From positions 22,579 through 86,578 of the forward strand of contig NZ_KE384357.1 of NCBI RefSeq assembly GCF_000425385.1: a DNA stretch of 64,000 nt, in the 5' to 3' direction. Of the stretch, positions 16,752 through 25,662 are shown in pieces. This DNA is from Pseudoduganella violaceinigra DSM 15887 (GTDB taxonomy: Bacteria; Pseudomonadota; Gammaproteobacteria; Burkholderiales; Burkholderiaceae_D). The notes below the pieces were generated by a model that saw only the letters and a program-made list of their open reading frames with translations, did no database searches and had not been told where the DNA came from. The translations under genes and the position numbers were made by a program. Every line of letters begins with the position of its first letter. Within the stretch, counting starts at the first letter, position 1.

Positions 16752-17191
16752 TTATGCAGGGTCAAAGGATGCACACTACCCTTGCCCTTCGGGCCGGGAA
16801 GAATATCGGCCAGGGTCATGCCATCCAGCACATGCAGGAAGGCTTCGGTGGCTTCGTTCAGCTTGCGTTTCAGCGCGCAATCGCGCAGGAAGGCGCAGTG
16901 GCCGGGATCGGATTCGAAGCATTCGGCGATGTGGAAGTCCGATTCGCTATCGCGCACCACGTCGCCGATATTGATGTCCTGCGGTTCGCGGTTCAGGCGC
17001 AAGCCCCCGTGCCGGCCGCGCACCGTCTCCACCAGGCCGCTGGCGCCCAGCTGATGGATTACCTTGGTCAAGTGGTTCTTGGAGATGTCATGCACGTCGG
17101 CGATCTCCTGGATCGTGACCAGCTTGTCGCGGTGCATGCCCAGGTACATCAGCGAGCGCAGAGTGTAGTCGGTGAAAGATGTGAGTCTCAT
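16739..17191 (-). CDS. nsrR: NO-sensing transcriptional repressor NsrR (Rrf2 family)
   Basis: 150 aa. The N-terminal winged HTH (MRLTSFTDYTLRSLMYLG, ISKNHLTKVIHQLG) is followed by the three-cysteine iron-sulfur loop C91, C99 and C105 (ECFESDPGHCAFLRDC). NO destroys the cluster and relieves repression. hmp follows on the same strand 75 bases after the stop, and nnrS is divergent. NsrR-like sites lie on both sides of the gene, implying autoregulation and control of hmp and nnrS. Confidence 0.92.
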   Translation of the reverse strand: MRLTSFTDYTLRSLMYLGMHRDKLVTIQEIADVHDISKNHLTKVIHQLGASGLVETVRGRHGGLRLNREPQDINIGDVVRDSESDFHIAECFESDPGHCAFLRDCALKRKLNEATEAFLHVLDGMTLADILPGPKGKGSVHPLTLHKKSI

Positions 17192-17206
17192 AATCTACGT
17201 CACGTA

Positions 17207-17229
17207 AAGATGTATACGAAATATTGCTT
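17207..17229. promoter_or_regulatory. NsrR-like operator between nsrR and nnrS
   Basis: A 23-bp site with an intact left half AAGATGTAT and a partial right half (about 17 of 22 defined positions). It overlaps a weak plus-strand -35 (TTGCTT 17224-17229, 17-bp spacer, TAGCAT 17247-17252) that could serve nnrS. A related half-site on the minus strand, AAGACGTAT, lies near 17258-17266. Confidence 0.5.
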
Positions 17230-17284
17230 TACCAGGGGCGGTAATGTAGCATCCATTATACGTCTTTAGATCATGAGGCCCGCC

Positions 17285-18472
17285 ATGCGCAGCATCCATT
17301 TGCCCATCGAATCCACGCCAGCCGGGCAGCCGCATCCCCTGCTGCGACTGGGCTTCCGCCCTTTCTATCTGCTGGCGTCCGCGCTGGCGGTATTGTCGGT
17401 GCCGCTTTGGCTGGCTGCCTACATGGGCATGCTCACCATCCTGCCCGCAGCCAATGTGCTGTGGCATATGCATGAAATGGTATTTGGCTTCGGCGGCGCC
17501 GTCATCGTCGGCTTCCTGTTTACGGCGGGCCGCAACTGGACCAACCTGCAAACCCCGCAGGGCGGCCAACTGGCGGCGCTGGCAGTCCTGTGGATCGCCG
17601 GGCGCGCGGCCATGCTGCTGGCGCCGGGCCTGCCGGCACTGCTTGTGGACGGGCTGTTCCTGCCCTTGTGCGCGGCAGCTTTCGGGCGCGTGTTGATGCA
17701 GGCGCAGAGCAAGCGCAATTACCCGATCTGCGGCATCCTGGTGCTGCTGTCGGTGGCCAACCTGCTGTGCCACGCGGCCGCCAACGGCTGGATTACCTTG
17801 TCTGCCCTGACTCCCGTCCACGGCGCCATCCTGATGATCACCGTACTGGAAGCGGTGATCGGCGGCCGCGTCATCCCGATGTTCACCCGCAATGGCGCGC
17901 CGGGCAGCCAGCCTGTCAGCGTAGCCTGGTGCGAGAAGGCCAGCATCGCCCTGCTGCTGGCGACGGCTGTGGCCTGGGTCGCCGGGCTGGCGGGCTTGCT
18001 GGTGGCGACGCTCGCTTTCGCGGCAGCCGGCTCGAACGCCGTGCGCCTGGCCGGCTGGGCGCCATTTGCGACCGTGCGCGTGCCCCTGCTGTGGATACTG
18101 CACCTGGCCTACGCCTGGATCGTGGCTGGACTGGTGCTTCTGGGCTTTGCCGCGCTGGGCATCGGTTCGGCCAGCAGCGCCTTCCACGCGCTGGCGGTGG
18201 GCGGCATGTCGGGTCTGATCCTGGGCATGATCACGCGCACCGCGCTGGGACATACCGGCCGCATGCTGCGCGCCGGCCTTGCCGAAAGCGCAATGTATCT
18301 TTTGCTGCAAGCTGGCGCTCTGGCCCGTTTGTGTGCCAATATTATTCCCGCTGGGATTCGTGATTACCTGTTAGCTGCCTCCGCGCTGGCCTGGTCGGTC
18401 GCCTTCCTTCTCTACCTGTTGGTGTATGCCCCATATTTGAGCCAGGCCCGCATCGACGGGCGGGAAGGATAG
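17285..18472 (+). CDS. nnrS: NnrS family haem/copper membrane protein
   Basis: 395 aa with about 12 hydrophobic helices. The family signature is present: LLRLGFRPFYLLA near the N-terminus, WHMHEMVFGFGGAVIVGFLFTAGRNW (residues about 56-85) and GRVIPMFTRNGAPG (about 195-210). NnrS proteins protect against NO stress and are usually in NO-responsive regulons, as here beside nsrR. I chose ATG 17285 because GAGG lies 6 bases upstream; ATG 17273 is the alternative. The next gene starts 2 bases after the stop. Confidence 0.92.
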   Translation: MRSIHLPIESTPAGQPHPLLRLGFRPFYLLASALAVLSVPLWLAAYMGMLTILPAANVLWHMHEMVFGFGGAVIVGFLFTAGRNWTNLQTPQGGQLAALAVLWIAGRAAMLLAPGLPALLVDGLFLPLCAAAFGRVLMQAQSKRNYPICGILVLLSVANLLCHAAANGWITLSALTPVHGAILMITVLEAVIGGRVIPMFTRNGAPGSQPVSVAWCEKASIALLLATAVAWVAGLAGLLVATLAFAAAGSNAVRLAGWAPFATVRVPLLWILHLAYAWIVAGLVLLGFAALGIGSASSAFHALAVGGMSGLILGMITRTALGHTGRMLRAGLAESAMYLLLQAGALARLCANIIPAGIRDYLLAASALAWSVAFLLYLLVYAPYLSQARIDGREG

Positions 18473-18474
18473 CA

Positions 18475-20151
18475 GTGGATACCGTCACCATACTCCTGTC
18501 TTCTTTCATCCTGTCAGTTACCGGCCTGCTGGTTTTCATCTGGTCGTTGCGGCATCGATTGTTTGACACCACGTCGGTGGCGGCAAATGTGATCTTCTCT
18601 CCCGGCGAAGTGGGCCACGGCGAAGAGCCGGCGGCCACGCCGCAGCAGCGCGAAGGGATGTCGCTGCCCGTGCCGGGCGAGCACCGGCACGGCGCCAACG
18701 CGGCCGAACTGGTGGCCATGCACCAGGAGCTGGCCGAGCGCGTCGAGGCCGACCGCTCCAGCGCCTTCGTGACCTTTGTCTTCCTATCCTGCTCGGTGGT
18801 CTGGCTGCTGGTGGCGACGGCGGCCGGGCTGACCAGCTCCATCAAGCTGCACGAACCGGACTGGCTGGTGCAATATCCCTGGCTGACCTTCGGGCGCATC
18901 CGCACCATTCATCTCAACGCCGTGGCCTATGGCTGGGCGCCCATGGCGGCGCTGGGCATCGCGATCTGGCTTCTCCCCCGCCTGCTGAAGACCCACCTGG
19001 TCGGCGGGCGTTTCGCCATTTTCGGCGCCATGCTGTGGAATGCGGGCCTGATCGCTGGGCTGGGCTGCATCGCGGCAGGCATCAGCGACGGCATGGAGTG
19101 GCTGGAAATCCCATGGCAGGTAGACCTGCTGCTGGTGGCGGGCGGCGCCCTGGTCGGACTGCCGCTGGTGTACACCCTGCAAAGCCGCAAGGTGCACCAC
19201 CTGTACGTATCGATCTGGTACATGGGCGCGGCCCTGTTCTGGTTCCCCATCCTGTTCCTGATCGGGAACCTGCCGGCGGTGCACTTCGGGGTGCAGCAGG
19301 CGGCGATGAACTGGTGGTTCGGGCATAACGTGCTGGGATTGTTCTACACGCCGATGGCGGTGGCTTCGGTGTACTACTTCCTGCCCAAGATTATCGGGCG
19401 GCCGGTGCAGTCGTACAACCTGTCGCTGCTGGGATTCTGGACGCTGGCGTTCTTCTACGGCCAGGTCGGTGGCCACCATTTGATCGGCGGGCCGGTACCG
19501 GGCTGGCTGGTCACCTTGTCGATCGTGCAGAGCGTGATGATGGTAGTCCCCGTGATTTCCTTCTCGATCAACCAGCACATGACGATGCGCGGGCACTTCT
19601 CGAAGCTGGTGTACTCGCCGACGCTGCGCTTTATCGTCCTGGGCGGGATGATGTACACCCTGAGCTCCATCCAGGGTTCGCTCGAAGCGCTGCGCAGCAT
19701 CAATACGGTGACGCACTTCACCCATTTCACGGTGGCCCATGCCCACCTGGGGCTGTACGGCTTCTTCTCGATGGTGATGTTCGGCGCGATCTACTTCGTG
19801 ATGCCGCGCGTGATGGCCTGGGAATGGCCTTACCCGAAACTGATCGCCTGGCACTTCTGGCTGGTGGTGTTCGGTTTCTCCATCTACTTCGTCGGCCTGA
19901 CCATCGGCGGCTGGCTGCAGGGCATGGCCATGCTCGATGCGGGCCGGCCCTTCATGGATTCGGTCAACGTGACGATCCCGTGGCTGAAAAGCCGCTCCAT
20001 CGGCGGCGCCGTCATGACCATCGGCCACCTGGTCTTCGCCTGGCATTTCGCGGCGATGGCCCTGCGCCATGGCCCGCGCCGTGTCGGCGCGGCGCTGCTG
20101 CATGCCCGCGGCAATGCGGCCGCGCCAGCCAGCAAGCTCGCGGGGGCCTGA
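18475..20151 (+). CDS. ccoN: cbb3-like oxidase subunit I with CcoS-like N-terminal extension
   Basis: 558 aa from GTG, with AAGGA 5 bases before. Residues 1-45 look like CcoS (LLVFIWSLRHRLFD), then a soluble linker to about 95, then the CcoN core. Haem-copper residues visible: H146 (low-spin haem), H284 in WWFGHN and H334-H335 (CuB), Y328 (cross-linked Tyr position), and H422/H424 in AHAHLGLYGF. The H284-Y328-H334 spacing equals that of P. stutzeri CcoN as I recall it. The Tyr argues for an O2 reductase rather than an NO reductase. It is the second gene of the nnrS operon. Confidence 0.85.
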   Translation: MDTVTILLSSFILSVTGLLVFIWSLRHRLFDTTSVAANVIFSPGEVGHGEEPAATPQQREGMSLPVPGEHRHGANAAELVAMHQELAERVEADRSSAFVTFVFLSCSVVWLLVATAAGLTSSIKLHEPDWLVQYPWLTFGRIRTIHLNAVAYGWAPMAALGIAIWLLPRLLKTHLVGGRFAIFGAMLWNAGLIAGLGCIAAGISDGMEWLEIPWQVDLLLVAGGALVGLPLVYTLQSRKVHHLYVSIWYMGAALFWFPILFLIGNLPAVHFGVQQAAMNWWFGHNVLGLFYTPMAVASVYYFLPKIIGRPVQSYNLSLLGFWTLAFFYGQVGGHHLIGGPVPGWLVTLSIVQSVMMVVPVISFSINQHMTMRGHFSKLVYSPTLRFIVLGGMMYTLSSIQGSLEALRSINTVTHFTHFTVAHAHLGLYGFFSMVMFGAIYFVMPRVMAWEWPYPKLIAWHFWLVVFGFSIYFVGLTIGGWLQGMAMLDAGRPFMDSVNVTIPWLKSRSIGGAVMTIGHLVFAWHFAAMALRHGPRRVGAALLHARGNAAAPASKLAGA

Positions 20152-20152
20152 T

Positions 20153-20770
20153 ATGCAAGACGAACTCAAACTGCTGGGCGGCGCAATGGTGACGCTGGCC
20201 CTCGCCACGTCGGCCCTGGTCATCGTCCCGCACGCACAGCTGCGCGCAATCGAGGCACCGGCCGCCCTCAAGCCCTACACGGCGCAGCAGCTGCGCGGGC
20301 GCGAGGTGTATATCAGGAACGGCTGCATTTATTGCCATTCGCAGCAGCCGCGCGACAAAGCGCAGGCGCCGGACGACCAGCGCGGCTGGGGACGGGCGTC
20401 GGTGGCGGCGGACTATTACTACGACTCGCCGCATTTGCTGGGCACCATGCGCACCGGCCCCGATCTGTTCAATATCGGCGCGCGCCAGCCGAGCGCTGAC
20501 TGGCACCTGGGGCATATGTTCCAACCGCGCGCCTATGTGCCGGGGTCGATCATGCCCTCCTATCCCTTCCTGTTCGATTACAAGGATGCCGCCGAACCGG
20601 GCGACCGGGTGGTCAACCTGCCGCCCGGCTTCAAACCGCCGGGCAAGGTAGTGGTGGCCAAGCCGGAAGTGCTGGACCTGGTGGCCTACCTGCAGTCGCT
20701 CGACCATACGTACCCGGTGCTGCCTGCGCCGCAGGTGAAGAAGGAAGGAGCGCCCCATGCCGCAAAATGA
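20153..20770 (+). CDS. ccoO: CcoO-like membrane-anchored monohaem cytochrome c
   Basis: 205 aa. One N-terminal helix (residues 8-27) anchors the protein. The haem motif is C58-I-Y-C61-H62 in RNGCIYCHSQQPRD, followed by CcoO-specific blocks DYYYDSPHLLGTMRTGPDL and SIMPSYPFLF, whose Met is the axial ligand. It passes electrons from the cytochrome c pool to subunit I. The start is 1 base after the ccoN stop, and the 3' end overlaps the next start by 14 bases. Confidence 0.9.
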   Translation: MQDELKLLGGAMVTLALATSALVIVPHAQLRAIEAPAALKPYTAQQLRGREVYIRNGCIYCHSQQPRDKAQAPDDQRGWGRASVAADYYYDSPHLLGTMRTGPDLFNIGARQPSADWHLGHMFQPRAYVPGSIMPSYPFLFDYKDAAEPGDRVVNLPPGFKPPGKVVVAKPEVLDLVAYLQSLDHTYPVLPAPQVKKEGAPHAAK

Positions 20771-21365
20771 ATATGGCGCCCAACAGCGCGAGCATCCCGA
20801 TCCAACCGAGAAGAACCGGCCAATCCCCTGGTTTGTGCTGCTTGGCGTCGGCGTGGCGCTGGCGTGGGCGATCAGCTATATCCTGACCGTGCGCGACGAC
20901 GATCCGGCGCTGGGTGACCGCCGCACGATTTCAACGCTGCAGGCCAAGGCGGGCGGCGCGGCAGGTGCCGGCGGCGCAGTGGATGGCGCGCAGGTCTACG
21001 CGGCGCAATGCGTGGCATGCCACCAGGCTTCCGGCGCGGGGCTGCCGGGCATATTCCCGCCGCTGGCCGGCTCGGAGTGGGTGAATGGCGCCGAGCAGGT
21101 CGTGGCGTCCATCCTGCTGCACGGCGTGACGGGCAAGCTGACTGTGAAAGGCAGCGCATACAACGGGCAGATGCCGGCATTCAAGGACAAGCTTGGCGAT
21201 GCGGAGATCGCGGCCGTGTTGAGCCATATCCGCAGCAATTTCGGCAACAGTTCGGCCAAGGTGGCGCCCGACGCCGTCAAAGCGGCGCGCGATGCGTCGG
21301 CCGAACGCAAGGATTCCTTCAATGGAGATGAAGATCTCGCCAAGCTCGCCAAGCCGGCCAACTAG
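20757..21365 (+). CDS. Monohaem c-type cytochrome in the place of CcoP
   Basis: 202 aa, with AAGGAG 6 bases before the ATG. A single transmembrane helix (residues 24-45, PWFVLLGVGVALAWAISYIL) is followed by a Gly/Ala linker and one haem site C85-V-A-C88-H89. The Met ligand is in NGQMPAFKDKLGD. Classical CcoP has two haem c sites; this protein has only one. The C-terminal 40 residues are polar. It presumably feeds electrons to the adjacent CcoN/CcoO pair. Confidence 0.85.
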   Translation: MPQNEYGAQQREHPDPTEKNRPIPWFVLLGVGVALAWAISYILTVRDDDPALGDRRTISTLQAKAGGAAGAGGAVDGAQVYAAQCVACHQASGAGLPGIFPPLAGSEWVNGAEQVVASILLHGVTGKLTVKGSAYNGQMPAFKDKLGDAEIAAVLSHIRSNFGNSSAKVAPDAVKAARDASAERKDSFNGDEDLAKLAKPAN

Positions 21366-21990
21366 CGCGGATTTGCGGCGAACCGCAGCGCTTATCGCCC
21401 TGATGCTGGCAGCCGCCGGCCTCGCGTTGTACCAGGCGACCATGGGATTGCGCGTCGTCTCGACCGAAGAAGGCCGGCGCCTGGCGATCGCCGAAGCGCC
21501 GCTTGCCCTGCCCCGCACCACGCTCGCCCAGCCAGGCGCCGGGCATCCCGTCACTTTGCAGGCCTTGCTGGCGGCGGACGGAAGGCCGGCCATCGTGACC
21601 TTCTTCTATGCGCGCTGCAATGCCGTGTGCTCGGCACAAGGCTCCGAACTGCAGCAAATACAGCGGGACATCCTGGCGCGCGGCCTGAAACAGAAAGTCC
21701 GGCTGCTTTCGATCTCATTTGACGCACGCGATACGCCTGCGGACCTGGCGCTCTACGCGGAACGGATGCGCGCCGATCCCGAGATCTGGCAGTTTGCGGC
21801 GGTGCCGGATGCGGCGCAGCTGCAGTCCTTGCTGGAGCAAATCGGCATTACCGTGCTTCCGGCGGAGCTGGGCGAATTCCAGCACAATGCAGCCTTCCAT
21901 CTAGTCAGCGCCAGCGGAAAGCTGCAGCAGGTGGTGGACTACGAGCAGCCCGATGCCGCGCTGCGGGCGGCGCTGGGGCCAAACCAGTGA
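21322..21990 (+). CDS. SCO1/SenC family copper chaperone
   Basis: 222 aa. An N-terminal membrane anchor (about 20-40) precedes a thioredoxin-like domain with the copper motif C99-NAV-C103 (FFYARCNAVC) and a downstream His (H193 in AFHLVSASG). SCO proteins deliver copper to the CuA or CuB site of oxidases. I chose ATG 21322 because AAGGA lies 8 bases upstream; ATG 21328 is possible. The gene overlaps the cytochrome gene by 44 bases, so translation is coupled. Confidence 0.85.
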   Translation: MEMKISPSSPSRPTSADLRRTAALIALMLAAAGLALYQATMGLRVVSTEEGRRLAIAEAPLALPRTTLAQPGAGHPVTLQALLAADGRPAIVTFFYARCNAVCSAQGSELQQIQRDILARGLKQKVRLLSISFDARDTPADLALYAERMRADPEIWQFAAVPDAAQLQSLLEQIGITVLPAELGEFQHNAAFHLVSASGKLQQVVDYEQPDAALRAALGPNQ

Positions 21991-22565
21991 ATACCGGGGA
22001 CAGCCGGGCGCTGGCGGCGGCATTCCTGATCGCCGCGGCGCTGCTGCGCGCGCCCCTGGAAGCATCCATGGCGCTGCACATGACAGTCCAGCTGCCGATG
22101 ATCGCCATCAGCGGCTCCCTCGCGGCAGCCTCGCCCGCCTCGAGCACGCGCATCCGCGCCCGTCTTGCGCGCTGGGATGCGCACGGCTTGTCAGGCCTGG
22201 CCTGGCTGCTGCTGGCGAGCGCTTACTGGATGGTGCCGCGCGCCTTGGAACAGGCGCTGGCGATGCCGCTGGCGGAAGCCGGCAAGTTCGCCAGCCTGTT
22301 CTTGCTGGGTTTCCTGCTCCCCGGTGCGCTGGCGCGTGCGGCAACCGTCATCCAGCTGTTCTTCCTTGGGAATCTCTGCGCCATGATGGCGATTGCCGGC
22401 ATGCTTTACCAGGAGGTGCCGCAGCGCCTGTGCAACGCCTACTCGCTTGACGACCAGGTCGTGACCGGAGTCGGCCTGGTCGTGGCCTCAATCGGCATAG
22501 CCGCCGCCTGGTGCGTGTGGCAGTTGCCCGCGCTGGCCGGCCAGGCAGCGGCGGAGCGCAGCTGA
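21987..22565 (+). CDS. Orphan polytopic membrane protein ending the oxidase operon
   Basis: 192 aa from a GTG that overlaps the preceding TGA (GTGA). Four or five hydrophobic segments are visible (about 8-25, 32-48, 68-88, 98-145, 158-180). The segment LRAPLEASMALHMTVQLPMI, with a His, recalls CtaG-type assembly factors, but I do not recognise the family. Position and coupling suggest a role in oxidase assembly or in protection of the complex. Confidence 0.7.
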   Translation: MNTGDSRALAAAFLIAAALLRAPLEASMALHMTVQLPMIAISGSLAAASPASSTRIRARLARWDAHGLSGLAWLLLASAYWMVPRALEQALAMPLAEAGKFASLFLLGFLLPGALARAATVIQLFFLGNLCAMMAIAGMLYQEVPQRLCNAYSLDDQVVTGVGLVVASIGIAAAWCVWQLPALAGQAAAERS

Positions 22566-22579
22566 CCCTTGCTGCCCGG

Positions 22580-25225
22580 TCAGGGCGCGAGCGCCTCAAT
22601 GCCGGAATCGGTATCCTCGGCGATCAGCATGGCCGTGATTTCCTGCGGCGGCACCGGACGGCTGAACAGGTAGCCCTGGATCTCGTCGCAGCCGTGCTGC
22701 TGCAAGAAACTGCGCTGCTGTTCCGTCTCCACCCCTTCCGCGATGACACGCATATCGAGCTGGTGCGACAGCGAAATAATGGCGCAGGTGATGGCCTGGT
22801 CGTCCGAACTGCCGGCCAGGTCGCGCACGAAGGACTGGTCGATCTTCAGGCGGCTGATCGGGAAGGACTTGAGCGCCGCCAGACTGGAATAGCCGGTGCC
22901 GAAATCGTCGATCGCCAGCGCGATGCCCATCGCTTCCAGCTGGCGCATTTTCTCGACCGATTTCCCGACGTCGCGCATGATCATGCTTTCCGTGAGCTCC
23001 AGCTCCAGCCATTGCGGCGACAGGCCGCTCCACTCCAAGGCCTCGGCAACGCGTTCGACCAGGCGCGGATCGTCGAACTGGCGCGCCGACACATTGACCG
23101 ACACCACCATCGGCGGCAAGCCGGCATCGAGCCAGGCGCAGGCCTGGCGGCAGGCTTCACGCAAGGCCCATTCGCCGATCGGGATGATCAGGCCGTTCTC
23201 TTCCGCCAGCGGAATGAACTGGGCCGGCGACACCAGGCCGCGCTGCGGATGCTGCCAGCGCAGCAAAGCTTCGACACCGAACATGCGGCCCGATGCCAGG
23301 CTCACCTTGGGCTGGTAGGCCAGGAACAACTGCTGCTCTTCCAGGGCCTTGCGCAAGCCCTCCGTCAGCGCCAGCTTCTCTTCCAGGCCCGCGTTCATTT
23401 CATGGTCGTAGAACTGGCAATTGTTCTTGCCGCTCTCCTTGGCGCGGTACATGGCCGCGTCGGCGTGCAACATCAGCGTGTCCGAATCCTGGCCATCGCG
23501 CGGATAGACGGCAACACCGATCGAGCAGCTCACCTGCATCTTCTGGCCTTCCAGCTCGATCGGCCGCACCACCGCCGCCAGGATCTTGTCCAGCACCGGG
23601 GCCAGGACCTGCGGATCCTCGTTCACATGCGGCAGCACCAGCACGAACTCGTCGCCGCCGAAGCGGCCCACGGTATCGTCGCGTCGCACGCAGCGAACCA
23701 TGCGGCCGGCCACTTCCTTGAGCAGTTCATCGCCGGCATTGTGGCCCAGCGTATCGTTCACCAGCTTGAAGCTATCCAGATCGATAAAAGCCACCAGCAC
23801 GGACTCCTGGGTGCGCTCGGCGTGCGCGATGGCTTGCTCCAGGCGGCTGCATGTGAGGCTACGATTGGGCAGGCCGGTCAGCGTGTCGTGATGGGCCATG
23901 TGGTAAATGCGTTCCTCGGCGCGCTTGCGCTCGGAGATGTCGCGCAGGATGGCCACCACGCCGCCTTCGACGCCGACCACCTGCCAGTGCAGCCAATCCG
24001 CATGCAATTGCGGCACCATATTCGGCCCTTCTTCCTGGTGCACGCCGCCGTTCTGCGTGACAAGCACAAGGCGCTCGAACATGCCGTTATGGCGTGCCGA
24101 CGGCATCCAGTTGCACAGCGTCTGAGCGCGCAGTTCGCTGCGCGTACGGCCGGTCAGCTGTTCGGCGCGCGAATTGACGGCGCTGAATTTGAAGTCGGTG
24201 ATCACGCCTTCCTTGTTGCGGATTGCGCGCAGCACAAAGAAGGAATCCATATTCGATTCCGACGCGGCGGCATAGGTTTCCTGGGCGCGGCGGATACGGC
24301 GGCGCGCCTTGGCGCCCTGCCACACGCAGGCCCAGACCAGCGCCGCCAGCAGGATCAGGACCGCCGTGGCGATGCTGGCGTCCAGCAGCAGCTGGCGGCG
24401 CTGCGCCGCGAAGCCGGTCATCTGCTCGTCTTCCGCCAGGCCAACCAGCGCGCTCAGGTGCAGGCCCGCCATCTGGCGCACGGCCGTATAGCGTTTGACG
24501 CCGTCGCCGATACTGGCCACCGGCGTCGAACGCGGTGTTTGCAGCGCCGTCATGTCGAGCTGCTGGCCGAATGATTGCTTGTCGCCCACGCGCAGTGCAC
24601 GCACCACGCCATCGTCGCCGACCAGGCCAAGCATTCCGTGTTCGCCCAGGCGGCTGCGCTCATAGCCGCTGGTGAAGTACGTCGGCTCCACTTCCACGAT
24701 GGCCACGCCGGCGAATTCGCCGCGCGCATCTTCCAGCCGGCGCGTGAAGTGCAGGTGCCAGTCCAGGTTCGCCTGATCGCGCATCGCGCGCGAAATGAAG
24801 GTATAGCTGCTGCGGTGCTCCTGATGGAAGCGGAAATACTCCTGCGTGCCGACATTGATCGGCCGCGCCACCGGATTGCTGGCCACCGTGTCGCCCTGGG
24901 CATCGACGATGCTGACGACAAAGACCAGGCCGGAAGGCAGCAAGCCGTGCGACTGCAGCTCGGGCAGCGCGCCCAGCGGCCCCTCGCGTTCGGCGCTGTA
25001 CTTCAGCATCTGCAAAGTCTGTTCGATACCGTTGACGCTGCGCGCCACCTGCGCCTCATAGGTGGCGATCAGTTCCTTGGACGAATCCGACGCCAGTTGG
25101 CGGGCGGCCGCCTCCTCGCTGTCGATGAAATGCAGCGTAGTCGCCCACACCACCGCCAGCAGGACAATGGTGAACAGGGGCAGGGAGACCTGCGTCTCCA
25201 GGCACATTCTGAGCCAGCGCTTCAT
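22580..25225 (-). CDS. Membrane Cache-PAS-GGDEF-EAL protein (c-di-GMP synthesis/hydrolysis)
   Basis: 881 aa. A first helix (about 14-35) and a second (about 280-305) bracket a periplasmic double-Cache-type sensor. A PAS domain follows (about 320-440). The GGDEF domain has an intact motif near residue 523 and an RxxD I-site (RRDD). The EAL domain has EALLRW near residue 651 and DDFGTGYSSL later, so both activities are possible. ATG 25225 lies 1 base after the stop of the periplasmic-protein gene, which argues that the two act together. Confidence 0.9.
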   Translation of the reverse strand: MKRWLRMCLETQVSLPLFTIVLLAVVWATTLHFIDSEEAAARQLASDSSKELIATYEAQVARSVNGIEQTLQMLKYSAEREGPLGALPELQSHGLLPSGLVFVVSIVDAQGDTVASNPVARPINVGTQEYFRFHQEHRSSYTFISRAMRDQANLDWHLHFTRRLEDARGEFAGVAIVEVEPTYFTSGYERSRLGEHGMLGLVGDDGVVRALRVGDKQSFGQQLDMTALQTPRSTPVASIGDGVKRYTAVRQMAGLHLSALVGLAEDEQMTGFAAQRRQLLLDASIATAVLILLAALVWACVWQGAKARRRIRRAQETYAAASESNMDSFFVLRAIRNKEGVITDFKFSAVNSRAEQLTGRTRSELRAQTLCNWMPSARHNGMFERLVLVTQNGGVHQEEGPNMVPQLHADWLHWQVVGVEGGVVAILRDISERKRAEERIYHMAHHDTLTGLPNRSLTCSRLEQAIAHAERTQESVLVAFIDLDSFKLVNDTLGHNAGDELLKEVAGRMVRCVRRDDTVGRFGGDEFVLVLPHVNEDPQVLAPVLDKILAAVVRPIELEGQKMQVSCSIGVAVYPRDGQDSDTLMLHADAAMYRAKESGKNNCQFYDHEMNAGLEEKLALTEGLRKALEEQQLFLAYQPKVSLASGRMFGVEALLRWQHPQRGLVSPAQFIPLAEENGLIIPIGEWALREACRQACAWLDAGLPPMVVSVNVSARQFDDPRLVERVAEALEWSGLSPQWLELELTESMIMRDVGKSVEKMRQLEAMGIALAIDDFGTGYSSLAALKSFPISRLKIDQSFVRDLAGSSDDQAITCAIISLSHQLDMRVIAEGVETEQQRSFLQQHGCDEIQGYLFSRPVPPQEITAMLIAEDTDSGIEALAP

Positions 25226-25226
25226 A

Positions 25227-25649
25227 TCAGTGCACCACCAGGACAGGACGCACGCTCGCATCGAGCGCGCTGCGTTCGATATAGCCGATCAAGGTCGGAT
25301 TATCGGCCACCAGCTTACGCACCGCCTGGCTGTTGGGCAGCTCGCGCGGAGGCTGGCCGCGGCCGGTAAAGACCTTCTTGGTCCAGTAAGCCTTCATCAA
25401 CGCCGGCGTACGGTTGGTGACCTTCAGGTAAAACTCGTCGCGCATCGGGGAACCGATCGGCAAATCGAGCGCCACCGCTTCTCCGCCGTCCGGGAAACGG
25501 GTTGCCTCGGAAAGAAAAATATCGGCCACCTGCTCGGCGCGCAGCGACGTGATAGGACTGCGCGCCGACACCACCACCACCAGTTCGGCAGCGGCGGCGG
25601 TTCCGGCAAACAGCCCCAATAACAGGCAAAAGAGGAGTTTCCTGATCAT
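25227..25649 (-). CDS. Small periplasmic PstS-like binding protein
   Basis: 140 aa. A signal peptide (LLFCLLLGLFAGTAAA) is followed by a single PBP-like lobe (AEQVADIFLSEATRFPDG, MRDEFYLKVTNRTPALMKAYW, IGYIERSAL). It is far shorter than a transport PstS, so it is more likely a ligand sensor than a transporter subunit. It is the middle gene of a porin / periplasmic protein / GGDEF-EAL operon and may signal to the Cache domain encoded next. Confidence 0.8.
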   Translation of the reverse strand: MIRKLLFCLLLGLFAGTAAAAELVVVVSARSPITSLRAEQVADIFLSEATRFPDGGEAVALDLPIGSPMRDEFYLKVTNRTPALMKAYWTKKVFTGRGQPPRELPNSQAVRKLVADNPTLIGYIERSALDASVRPVLVVH

Positions 25650-25662
25650 CTCAAGCTCCCCG

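Noticed and set aside
18475..20151. Nitric oxide reductase NorB
   Set aside because: The active-site Tyr (Y328) with HH and the CcoO-like partner argue for a cbb3-type O2 reductase.
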